A DNA stretch of 14,079 nt from Bacilli bacterium (GTDB taxonomy: Bacteria > Bacillota_I > Bacilli_A > RF39 > UBA660), in assembly GCA_017411235.1 (NCBI GenBank), contig JAFPMR010000111.1, forward strand, positions 1-14,079, written 5' to 3'. A program made the position numbers and the translations under genes. The notes under the pieces are model-generated. The model was not told where the DNA came from. It searched no databases and saw only the letters and a program-made list of their open reading frames with translations. Shown here in pieces: positions 7,605 to 13,390 of the stretch (position 1 is the first letter of the stretch; each line of letters opens with the position of its first letter).

Positions 7605-7775
7605 GCCAAAATTTCAATAAACTTGCCAAATAAGAAAATCATCTCCTCAACAGCCAATGCTAATATCAAACTAGAAAGGAGCTAAATAATGATTAGAGTC
7701 AAAAATTGATTTCTAAACTATAGATTGAGTGGTTTAAATTTAGATACAAGTATTTATTTTGATTATAGCAACATT
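7605..7775. other. Intergenic region with a repeat and a broken gene start
   Basis: The gap between the XRE gene and the convergent DUF2752 gene is 234 bases and holds no intact gene. It contains a direct repeat TTGCCAAA (7603-7610 and 7623-7630, 20 bases start to start), a weak -10-like TAATAT with upstream TG (7658-7666), and a well-formed translation start at 7689 that breaks after six codons. CTCCT at 7643-7647 is complementary to the AGGAG at 7677-7681 and could pair with it. I see no tRNA-like or known small RNA structure. Confidence 0.5.
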
Positions 7776-7814
7776 AAAAAAAGATACTCATTTGAGTATC
7801 TTTTATGGTCTTAG
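7689..7814 (+). pseudogene. Gene-start remnant or 41-codon frame with one in-frame TGA
   Basis: AGGAG at 7677-7681 lies seven bases before ATG 7689, as good a ribosome binding site as any in this window. The frame reads MIRVKN, then TGA 7707-7709, then stays open for 34 codons (FLNYRLSGLNLDTSIYF and on) to TAG 7812-7814. Its last dozen codons lie in the terminator hairpin and run into the opposite-strand gene, so they are unlikely to be protein sequence. The likeliest reading is a decayed gene start or a six-residue peptide. Read-through of UGA as Trp would give a 41-residue peptide. No homology recognised. Confidence 0.3.
7776..7804 (-). terminator. Terminator of the DUF4234/DUF2752 unit
   Basis: Near-perfect inverted repeat: an 11-bp stem AAAAGATACTC/GAGTATCTTTT (7779-7789 with 7794-7804), loop ATTT. 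On the minus strand the run of A at 7776-7782 reads as T7, a good terminator directly after the DUF2752 stop. The plus strand also has T7801-7804, so it may act both ways. The core TACTCATTTGAGTA (7785-7798) nearly matches the palindrome before the XRE gene. Confidence 0.85.
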
Positions 7815-8198
7815 ATAAGGAAACATTGGTAGGTTTCTAACAATGCCCCAACCAATAACGATAATTAATAAAATAATATAAACATAATTAGGTATTTTAA
7901 CTAAGACTTTATCTTTTTTATCTACAATATATAAATAAATATTATAAATAAAGTAAGCTATCAAAAAGGGTAGCAATATAAATAGCAACTGGTTATAACC
8001 AAAAGCTTTGGGTATATCAAATTCCATTAATGCAAATATTAATCTCGTAATGCCACAACCAGGGCAGTAGAAACCCGTTCGCTCATGAATTAAACATGGT
8101 ATACCATGACCAGTCTTTTTATAAACAAAATAGTAACCAACAAGGAACAATACACCTAGAATAAAAAAGAATATTGTTTTAAATATTCTTCTTTTCAT
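7803..8198 (-). CDS. DUF2752 membrane protein
   Basis: A 131-residue protein of the DUF2752 family: the signature GIPCLIHERTGFYCPGCGITR with its CPGCG motif follows the first membrane helix (about 8-26), then AFGYNQLL and two more helices (about 69-91 and 104-120). The function of this family is not established; the conserved cysteines suggest metal or redox chemistry near the membrane, which is inference. Its ATG shares one base with the TAA of the DUF4234 gene upstream (TAATG at 8200-8196 on the minus strand), and only a weak ribosome binding site precedes it. It is therefore translated by coupling to that gene. The two families are often found side by side in Firmicutes, which supports a joint role. 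Confidence 0.88.
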   Translation of the reverse strand: MKRRIFKTIFFFILGVLFLVGYYFVYKKTGHGIPCLIHERTGFYCPGCGITRLIFALMEFDIPKAFGYNQLLFILLPFLIAYFIYNIYLYIVDKKDKVLVKIPNYVYIILLIIVIGWGIVRNLPMFPYLRP

Positions 8199-8671
8199 TA
8201 TTGATCACTAAATTTATTTAGGTCTGATTGCATCAAACAGTAGTTAACTATTCCTAATCCAAATACACCTAATAAGATATAAATGATGCTGTTGTCACTA
8301 ATTTGTTTTCCATATTTTTGACCAGCTTGGAATAATCTTTGACCCATCTTATAGTACCAGAACCAACCATAAATACCACAAGTAACTAATGTTAATAAGA
8401 ATACAGTTACACCAGAAGTAGTATTTTCGTCACATACTAAATTTGAGTCATCTTGTAAAGTAATCATCCAATAAATACCATATAGTCCACAAGTTACAAG
8501 AGATAGAATAATTGATGTAACAATATTTCTATTTGGAACTTTAGGAGCAGGACCAGTAGGAGCAGCAGCTTGAGCTACAGGTTGAGCACCATTTTGACTA
8601 GCACCACAATTTCCACAGAATACAGCGTTATCTTCAACTTCTTTACCACAATTTTGACAATATTTAGCCAT
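8198..8671 (-). CDS. Zinc-ribbon DUF4234 membrane protein
   Basis: A 157-residue protein starting MAKYCQNCGKE. Residues 5-22 form a zinc ribbon with two CxxC knuckles (Cys5, Cys8, Cys19, Cys22). A flexible Ala/Pro/Gln linker (24-46) follows, then three membrane helices (about 49-70, 87-107 and 128-148) of the DUF4234 type. The first two helices carry the same motif, LVTCGLYGIYW and LVTCGIYGWFW, suggesting an internal duplication. The frame can be extended to TTG 8692, but that codon lies just upstream of the ribosome binding site AAGGTG, so ATG 8671 is preferred. It is first in a two-gene unit with the DUF2752 gene. Function unknown; the ribbon probably faces the cytoplasm. Confidence 0.9.
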   Translation of the reverse strand: MAKYCQNCGKEVEDNAVFCGNCGASQNGAQPVAQAAAPTGPAPKVPNRNIVTSIILSLVTCGLYGIYWMITLQDDSNLVCDENTTSGVTVFLLTLVTCGIYGWFWYYKMGQRLFQAGQKYGKQISDNSIIYILLGVFGLGIVNYCLMQSDLNKFSDQ

Positions 8672-8696
8672 AATCTCACACCTTTCTTTCAAAATA

Positions 8697-8702
8697 ATTA
8701 TA
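8697..8702 (-). promoter_or_regulatory. -10 element of the DUF4234/DUF2752 unit
   Basis: TATAAT on the minus strand (ATTATA on plus), 25 bases before ATG 8671 and followed by AAGGTG. It overlaps the -10 region of the divergent 8752 gene by a base or two, so the two promoters may compete for polymerase. Confidence 0.55.
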
Positions 8703-8711
8703 TAATATAAT
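8701..8711 (+). promoter_or_regulatory. -10 region of the 8752 gene
   Basis: Two overlapping TATAAT boxes (8701-8706 and 8706-8711) lie 40 or more bases before ATG 8752. There is no extended TG. They sit back to back with the divergent -10. The ribosome binding site GAAAGG (8735-8740) is 11 bases from the ATG, longer than usual. Confidence 0.5.
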
Positions 8712-8751
8712 ATACTAAAATAAAATATTTTTTTGAAAGGTTTGTAAATTT

Positions 8752-9216
8752 ATGAATTTAAAAAAAGATAAATATATAATATTAGAAATTATACCTACAG
8801 CACTTCATCCATCTCGTGGAGACATCATTCAATTTAGCGCTATAAAATTAGAAGGATTAAACCTTCTTGAACGCTTTGATTATCGTTTAAATGAAGACAA
8901 TATAGAACTAGATGAATTTAAAAAATTAATAGATTTTGATAAGGAAGCATTCAAGTATTTAGATTCAACAGATGCTATTCTAAAAGAATTCAATAATTGG
9001 TCAGAAAACTTACCATTATTAATAATAGATAATCGATACACTAATAACTTCTTAGAATCTTTAAACAACAAAAAAGAGCCAATAACTAAATATCTAGAAG
9101 AAGAATATGATGAATATCAAGACCAACTAATTGAAAATCTAATTAAGAAATATGAACTAGAACCAACTAACTATATAGTTGATATACTATATGAATCTTT
9201 GATTAAACATTTATAA
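8752..9216 (+). CDS. DnaQ-like exonuclease-fold protein lacking most catalytic residues
   Basis: The 154 residues follow the outline of a DEDDh 3'-5' exonuclease (epsilon/PolC type) but lack most of its active site. The first strand reads YIILEIIPTALHPSRGDIIQFSAIKL where active members have DIETTG...IIQIGAV: the two metal-binding acids become Glu12 and Ile14. The Exo II region LLIIDNRYTNNFL (89-101) has Asn where Asp is expected. Exo III NYIVD (140-144) has Asn140 in place of His and keeps only Asp144. The fold assignment rests on pattern order and spacing, so it is inference. If right, this is a non-catalytic relative, perhaps binding nucleic acid or a protein partner. It is divergent from the zinc-ribbon gene and followed within 7 bases by the promoter of the next gene, with no terminator between. 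Confidence 0.8.
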   Translation: MNLKKDKYIILEIIPTALHPSRGDIIQFSAIKLEGLNLLERFDYRLNEDNIELDEFKKLIDFDKEAFKYLDSTDAILKEFNNWSENLPLLIIDNRYTNNFLESLNNKKEPITKYLEEEYDEYQDQLIENLIKKYELEPTNYIVDILYESLIKHL

Positions 9217-9222
9217 AAATTA

Positions 9223-9231
9223 TGTTATAAT
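9223..9231 (+). promoter_or_regulatory. Extended -10 promoter of the 9264 gene
   Basis: TGTTATAAT, ending 32 bases before ATG 9264. The ribosome binding site AGGTGG is at 9254-9259. Confidence 0.65.
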
Positions 9232-9263
9232 AAAAATAGATTAAGAATAAAATAGGTGGTTCT

Positions 9264-9722
9264 ATGAAGAAGAAAAACAAACTATTAATGACGTTTTATG
9301 TTATTAGTATTATCATTTATTGCCTAGTAGCAGCTATCTTAAGCAAATACTTGTTACTAGTAAGACCATTTTTCCTATTAATCTTAATACCATGTTATTT
9401 ATTGTTCGCTATCTTATTCTTATCAAGTTTTATCAAATTAATAACAATAATCATCTCCATGGTATTTGGTCGTAACGGAAATGATGAGGTAAACGAAAAA
9501 GCTGATAAAGTATTACGTTCAGTTACTAAAATAACAAGATATTCATTAATAGCGTTATTCTTAGCATTCTTATCATCTATCATGATCTTAGATATAGTAT
9601 TATGTATTAATAAAGAAAAATATGTATTAGTTGCCATATCAATAGTAGTATGGGTTTTACTACATACATTATTATTTAAAAATATAATAGATTTAATTAG
9701 GAGCGAAAAAAAGCCTTCCTAA
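9264..9722 (+). CDS. Four-helix integral membrane protein of unknown function
   Basis: The 152 residues contain hydrophobic helices at about 9-30, 34-69 (long, perhaps two segments), 92-114 and 118-140, a short polar loop with NGNDEVNEKADK at 71-82, and a charged end RSEKKPS. No motif or family recognised. A basic N-terminus (MKKKNK) suggests a cytoplasmic start. Its last codons form the 5' arm of its own terminator. It has its own promoter and is followed by the serpin's promoter, so no operon link to the serpin is visible. Confidence 0.8.
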   Translation: MKKKNKLLMTFYVISIIIYCLVAAILSKYLLLVRPFFLLILIPCYLLFAILFLSSFIKLITIIISMVFGRNGNDEVNEKADKVLRSVTKITRYSLIALFLAFLSSIMILDIVLCINKEKYVLVAISIVVWVLLHTLLFKNIIDLIRSEKKPS

Positions 9723-9729
9723 TTTTTTT
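9695..9729 (+). terminator. Terminator overlapping the end of the 9264 gene
   Basis: Stem AATTAGGA/TCCTAATT (9695-9702 with 9717-9724), plus a possible inner GC/GC pair, then T-run 9723-9729. The stem includes the last seven codons and the TAA stop. The next promoter begins five bases after the T-run. Confidence 0.8.
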
Positions 9730-9733
9730 ATTG

Positions 9734-9742
9734 TGTTATAAT
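9734..9742 (+). promoter_or_regulatory. Extended -10 promoter of the serpin gene
   Basis: TGTTATAAT, ending 27 bases before ATG 9770. A TTG at 9731 opens the same reading frame but lies in the promoter and cannot be the start. Confidence 0.65.
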
Positions 9743-9769
9743 AATATACAACCAAAGAGTGTGGTTAGT

Positions 9770-11269
9770 ATGAAAAAGAAGAAAAATAGAAAACAAGCCA
9801 AGAAAAATCTTCGGCTTAACAAAACAATAATTGCACTTATAGTAATTGGATTTCTTATAGTTATTCTAGTACCTTTATTTTTTCTAATACCTAGTAATAA
9901 AGAAAAAATCCAATCTAAAGAAATCTTTATGGGGGAACCTTTCAGCCTTAACGCATCCGCTAACATGGTTGATTATCTTTATAATGGCCAAAATATAGTT
10001 TTTTCACCAATCAATGCCAACACTTCTTTAACTTTAATTTATAATGGAACCGATAATACTAGTAAAAAAGAAATCAGAAGATACTTTGATAAAGGCATTC
10101 CTAATGACTACTTAATTAGTTATCTTAATAATTTAAATACTACTAGTACAGTAACTAAAAAAGATAAATATGAAAAATTAATGAATACCTTTATCGAAAA
10201 AGACTATGCTAATCTTAGAGTAAAAGATCTAGAAAAACTAGGTCAAAGAGAAAAAGAAGAACTAATTCTTTTAATCAAGAAAATAGAACTATACTATAAT
10301 CAAAAACTAAAATCCAAAGAAATAGAAAAGTATTCATTATCAGATAAAGAAAGAAACTATAATGGTTATGTCATAAAAGAACTAATAGATAATCTTATGG
10401 TTCAATATGAAACATATACTATCAATAATACTGTTAATAACTATAACGAATTATACTATAGTAATAAAAACAAAATAACTTTTGAAAAAGAATACTTAAA
10501 TACTTTAAAACAATATAACGTTAATTTAACAAGTTTAGATTTTAATAGTAAAGAATCAGATAATATCATTAATAATAATCTATATAATAGAACTAAAAAT
10601 CAAATAACAAGAGCTATCAGTGATAGTAATCTTACTGATGAAAGTCTAGTAAGTATTAATAGCTTATACTTCAATTATAAATGGGATAATATCTTTAATA
10701 GTGAAAACATCATAGATGAAGAATTTACTGATATAAATGATAAACACTATATGGTAGATATGATGTATAGTGAAGAAACAATCTATCTTGAAAACTCTTT
10801 TGCTACTGGCTTTATCAAAGACTTCGAAGGAGAAAAGTATAGCTTTGTAGGTATTCTTCCTAAAGAAAAAGGAGAATACAAATTAAGCGAAATAAACATA
10901 CAGTCTTTAATCGAATCTAAAAAAGAAGTAAAAACATTCATTGGTCTACCTAAATTCAGCATTAATTCACTAAATAATTTAACTGAATTATATAATAGCT
11001 ATGGAATTAAAGAAATATTTTATAGTGGAGCTAATCTCCATCAAATGTCTACAAGAAATCTCTATGTAGCTAAAATGATTCAGAAAGAAAAAATTACCAT
11101 AGGTGAATACGGAACCGAAGAAGGTAAGACTAAAACAGAATCTTTATCAACAAGTATCATTGAAGATAACACTAAAAAGGTTATCTTAAATCGTCCTTTT
11201 GCATTCTTAATCATTGATAAAGAAACCAATGAAGTATTGTTAATTGGTAAATACAATAATCCAAATTAA
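9770..11269 (+). CDS. Membrane-anchored serpin (serine protease inhibitor family) with a large insertion
   Basis: Serpins inhibit serine or cysteine proteases by trapping them as the reactive loop inserts into a beta sheet. Seen here (499 residues from ATG 9770): a Lys/Arg-rich start and one helix at about 19-41, so the serpin body is outside; then NIVFSPINANTSLTLIYNG (75-93), the family's usual NVVFSPxS...LxxLxxGA. Near the middle, SINSLYFNYKWDNIF matches VNAIYFKGKW. Further on come VGILPKE, FIGLPKFSI, NLYVAKMIQK, the hinge GEYGT (445-449) and the terminal NRPFAFLIIDKETNEVLLIGK. Residues about 124-220 are extra: a charged, helical stretch where ordinary serpins (about 375 residues) have no such segment. 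After Gly448-Thr449 the loop reads EEGKTKTES instead of the small Ala-rich hinge of inhibitory serpins, so inhibition is doubtful. The start follows GTGG; a TTG 39 bases upstream lies in the promoter. It has its own promoter and terminator. Confidence 0.9.
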   Translation: MKKKKNRKQAKKNLRLNKTIIALIVIGFLIVILVPLFFLIPSNKEKIQSKEIFMGEPFSLNASANMVDYLYNGQNIVFSPINANTSLTLIYNGTDNTSKKEIRRYFDKGIPNDYLISYLNNLNTTSTVTKKDKYEKLMNTFIEKDYANLRVKDLEKLGQREKEELILLIKKIELYYNQKLKSKEIEKYSLSDKERNYNGYVIKELIDNLMVQYETYTINNTVNNYNELYYSNKNKITFEKEYLNTLKQYNVNLTSLDFNSKESDNIINNNLYNRTKNQITRAISDSNLTDESLVSINSLYFNYKWDNIFNSENIIDEEFTDINDKHYMVDMMYSEETIYLENSFATGFIKDFEGEKYSFVGILPKEKGEYKLSEINIQSLIESKKEVKTFIGLPKFSINSLNNLTELYNSYGIKEIFYSGANLHQMSTRNLYVAKMIQKEKITIGEYGTEEGKTKTESLSTSIIEDNTKKVILNRPFAFLIIDKETNEVLLIGKYNNPN

Positions 11270-11295
11270 AAGTAACTATAATAGTTACTTTTTTT
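11269..11295 (+). terminator. Terminator after the serpin gene
   Basis: Stem AAAGTAAC/GTTACTTT (11269-11276 with 11284-11291), loop TATAATA, T-run 11289-11295. The last T is also the first base of the following TGTTATAAT promoter. Confidence 0.85.
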
Positions 11296-11303
11296 GTTAT
11301 AAT
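11295..11303 (+). promoter_or_regulatory. Extended -10 promoter of the DUF523 gene
   Basis: TGTTATAAT directly joined to the serpin terminator T-run, ending only 15 bases before ATG 11319. The ribosome binding site GAGGTG (11308-11313) lies where transcription should start, so the leader is at most about ten bases. Confidence 0.6.
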
Positions 11304-11318
11304 TAAAGAGGTGATAGT

Positions 11319-11738
11319 ATGGAAAAGATCTTAGTAAGTGCTTGTTTACTTGGAATTGATTGCAAATACAATGGTGGCAATAACTATAATGAAAACATTG
11401 AAAAATACTTAAGTGATAAAGAAATAATACCAATCTGTCCTGAAATATATGGAGGTTTACCAACTCCTAGAGTTCCTTCTGAAATCAGGAAAGATAAAGT
11501 ATTCAATAGAGATAATATCGATGTAACAGAAAACTTTAAAAAAGGTGCTGAAGAAACATTAAAACTAGCTAAGAGACTAGGAGCAACAAAAGCCTTATTA
11601 AAGAGTAAAAGTCCATCTTGTGGGTATAAAAAAATCTATGATGGAACATTTACTGATACTTTAACAGAAGGAAATGGTATAACCACAAGGTTATTATTAG
11701 AGAATGGATTTGAAATATTAACAGAAAAAGATTTTTAA
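11319..11738 (+). CDS. DUF523 family protein (TudS-like thiouracil desulfurase candidate)
   Basis: A 139-residue, single-domain DUF523 protein. Family motifs: VSACLLGIDCKYNG (6-19), CPEIYGGLPTPRVPSEI (40-56), DVTENFKKGA (68-77), LLKSKSPSCG (93-102), IYDGTF and EGNGITTRLL. Cys9, Cys40 and Cys101 fit the three cluster ligands reported for members of this family, some of which are iron-sulfur enzymes that remove sulfur from 2-thiouracil (TudS). Whether this one has that activity is inferred from family only; no DUF1722 domain is fused. It has its own promoter. The next gene follows after 46 bases with another promoter and no terminator between. Confidence 0.9.
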   Translation: MEKILVSACLLGIDCKYNGGNNYNENIEKYLSDKEIIPICPEIYGGLPTPRVPSEIRKDKVFNRDNIDVTENFKKGAEETLKLAKRLGATKALLKSKSPSCGYKKIYDGTFTDTLTEGNGITTRLLLENGFEILTEKDF

Positions 11739-11755
11739 CAAACAAATACTATCTA

Positions 11756-11764
11756 TGATATAAT
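11756..11764 (+). promoter_or_regulatory. Extended -10 promoter of the 11785 gene
   Basis: TGATATAAT, ending 20 bases before ATG 11785. The ribosome binding site AGGTGAG is at 11772-11778. Confidence 0.65.
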
Positions 11765-11784
11765 TAATAATAGGTGAGAATAAA

Positions 11785-13365
11785 ATGAGGGATAACAAAT
11801 TATTTGAAAACATTTCTAAACTTAACACAATAATTCATATGATTAAATCTAACGAATTATTGAGTCTTTATATTGAAAAAATTACAAATAACCGTAGTAA
11901 AAATCTTAAATTTGTTAATGATTTTGACTATATATCCCTAGACTTACTTTATACCTCACTACAAATAATGAATAGTAGTGAAAATATTAAACCAGAAGAA
12001 TACAATAAACTAGATAAAAGAGAATTAAAATACTATTTAGATAAAATAAAAGGTATTAATTATTTTAAAAATCAAGTTCCTGCAATTAGAGATATTGAAA
12101 CTCTAATCACATACTTAATTAAATCTTTATCAACTGGATCATATATTTGTAATAATAACAATACTGTTAAATTTGAAAATGGTCTAATAATAGATTCTGA
12201 CTGGTTAGTAGAATTTGCTCACTTCTTAGTAACATCATTTAATAACAATATTAATTTATCAAATGATGGTTTAGTATATTCATTTAATAATGTAACATTC
12301 CCTAAAATAGAAACAAATAAACTATTTATTAAAGAGAATAAAAACTTCATTAAGAATATTCGTTTATATGAATATAGTGCTAAGAGAAAAGATGGTAAAC
12401 GTTTATCATTTGATAACATCAAGTATTTAATAAATACCTTATCTACCATCGATGAATATGATTTCAAAGAATTAAAGAGTATAAATGCTAAATTAGCTGG
12501 TGATGGATTTACTTTATCAGTAAATAAAAAGAATCCATTATTTAATAAAGAACAACGTAAACAAATAGAGAAGTTGTTAAACGAAGAAGGATTCGACAAT
12601 ATAGTACAAGAATATGTTAAGAATATCTTAAAGTGCTATAACAGTGAAACTAGTATTAGAAAAAGAGAACTAATTAATTCATATGAATTATTATTAGATT
12701 TATCTAGAGCATATAAATGTAACTATACATTAAATGAATGTCGTAAACTATTTAATCTAAATCAATATAAAGAAGAAATAGATAATGCATTTGCAATTGC
12801 AGACTTCTATATTAATTATGTATATGATGAAAACAATTTAGATAAATACTTTAACTATTCATTACTTACTTTGGAAGAATTAAAACCATCAGTTATCGAT
12901 TATGAAACTCCAGAGTATAAAGAGATAATAAATAAACTATCTGCTTTAAATAAGAAAACAGTAGTAACTAATCGTAAGATTAATAAATATTTAAACAATG
13001 CTCGTCGTATTAGTAAAACAGATAAGAGTGCTCTAGAAGAAAACAGTAATGCTGTTTATCGTAACTGTCGTGAACTAGAAAAGACTTTAGCAGAAATCAG
13101 ATCTCTAAGAGAAGAATTAGAAGAAGCTAAAGACGAAAATCACAAGAGCAATAATATTAATAAAACTAAAATCAAATACATCAAAGAATCTATTATTGCT
13201 GGAACATATAATTATGATCCAGAAACATCATTACTAACATTTAATGTCTATAGTAAAAGAGATTACCATAGAGCGTTCTGCTTAGAAATATCTCTAAGTG
13301 ATTTCAAAAAAATATTATTATCTGATACTAATAAAAACTTAAGAATTAATTTCTATCAAATATAA
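11785..13365 (+). CDS. Unrecognised 526-residue soluble protein with a C-terminal coiled coil
   Basis: No family recognised. There is no signal peptide or membrane segment. The protein is mostly helical by composition. The N-terminus (1-60) and a Tyr/Asn/Asp-rich central part contain many Asn and Lys residues. A stretch at about 416-452 (ELEKTLAEIRSLREELEE) has clear heptads and should form a coiled coil, suggesting a dimer or partner binding. The last 60 residues (YDPETSLLTFNVYSKRDY) look like a small beta domain. It stands alone with its own promoter, and its stop lies in a terminator shared with the convergent gene. Codon use looks like its neighbours. Probably a lineage-restricted protein. 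Confidence 0.85.
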   Translation: MRDNKLFENISKLNTIIHMIKSNELLSLYIEKITNNRSKNLKFVNDFDYISLDLLYTSLQIMNSSENIKPEEYNKLDKRELKYYLDKIKGINYFKNQVPAIRDIETLITYLIKSLSTGSYICNNNNTVKFENGLIIDSDWLVEFAHFLVTSFNNNINLSNDGLVYSFNNVTFPKIETNKLFIKENKNFIKNIRLYEYSAKRKDGKRLSFDNIKYLINTLSTIDEYDFKELKSINAKLAGDGFTLSVNKKNPLFNKEQRKQIEKLLNEEGFDNIVQEYVKNILKCYNSETSIRKRELINSYELLLDLSRAYKCNYTLNECRKLFNLNQYKEEIDNAFAIADFYINYVYDENNLDKYFNYSLLTLEELKPSVIDYETPEYKEIINKLSALNKKTVVTNRKINKYLNNARRISKTDKSALEENSNAVYRNCRELEKTLAEIRSLREELEEAKDENHKSNNINKTKIKYIKESIIAGTYNYDPETSLLTFNVYSKRDYHRAFCLEISLSDFKKILLSDTNKNLRINFYQI

Positions 13366-13390
13366 AAGATGTAATTACTTACATCTTTTT
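13364..13390. terminator. Bidirectional terminator between convergent genes
   Basis: An 11-bp perfect stem AAAAGATGTAA/TTACATCTTTT (13364-13374 with 13379-13389), loop TTAC, with T-runs on both strands. Both genes' stop codons lie within it: the plus TAA at 13363-13365 enters the stem and the minus TAA (13377-13375) falls in the loop, so nine bases separate the coding regions. Confidence 0.88.

Noticed and set aside
8672..8692. TTG start extending the DUF4234 protein by seven codons
   Set aside because: The extension contains the ribosome binding site for ATG 8671, and zinc-ribbon proteins typically start right before the first CxxC.
8880..9071. Minus-strand open frame opposite the exonuclease-like gene
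   Set aside because: Shadow of the plus-strand gene, with no ribosome binding site or recognisable protein pattern.
9731..9769. TTG start extending the serpin by 13 codons
   Set aside because: These codons encode the TGTTATAAT promoter and leader; ATG 9770 begins the Lys-rich signal-anchor.
9395..9966. Two minus-strand open frames (9395-9637 and 9736-9966)
   Set aside because: They lie opposite the four-helix and serpin genes and are low-complexity complements of their hydrophobic codons.
11266..11463. Minus-strand open frame opposite the DUF523 start
   Set aside because: It covers the terminator and promoter and reads as a His/Tyr/Phe-rich complement of a real gene.
12219..12599. Minus-strand open frame opposite the coiled-coil gene
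   Set aside because: Lies wholly inside a 526-codon plus-strand gene with good start signals; no independent support.
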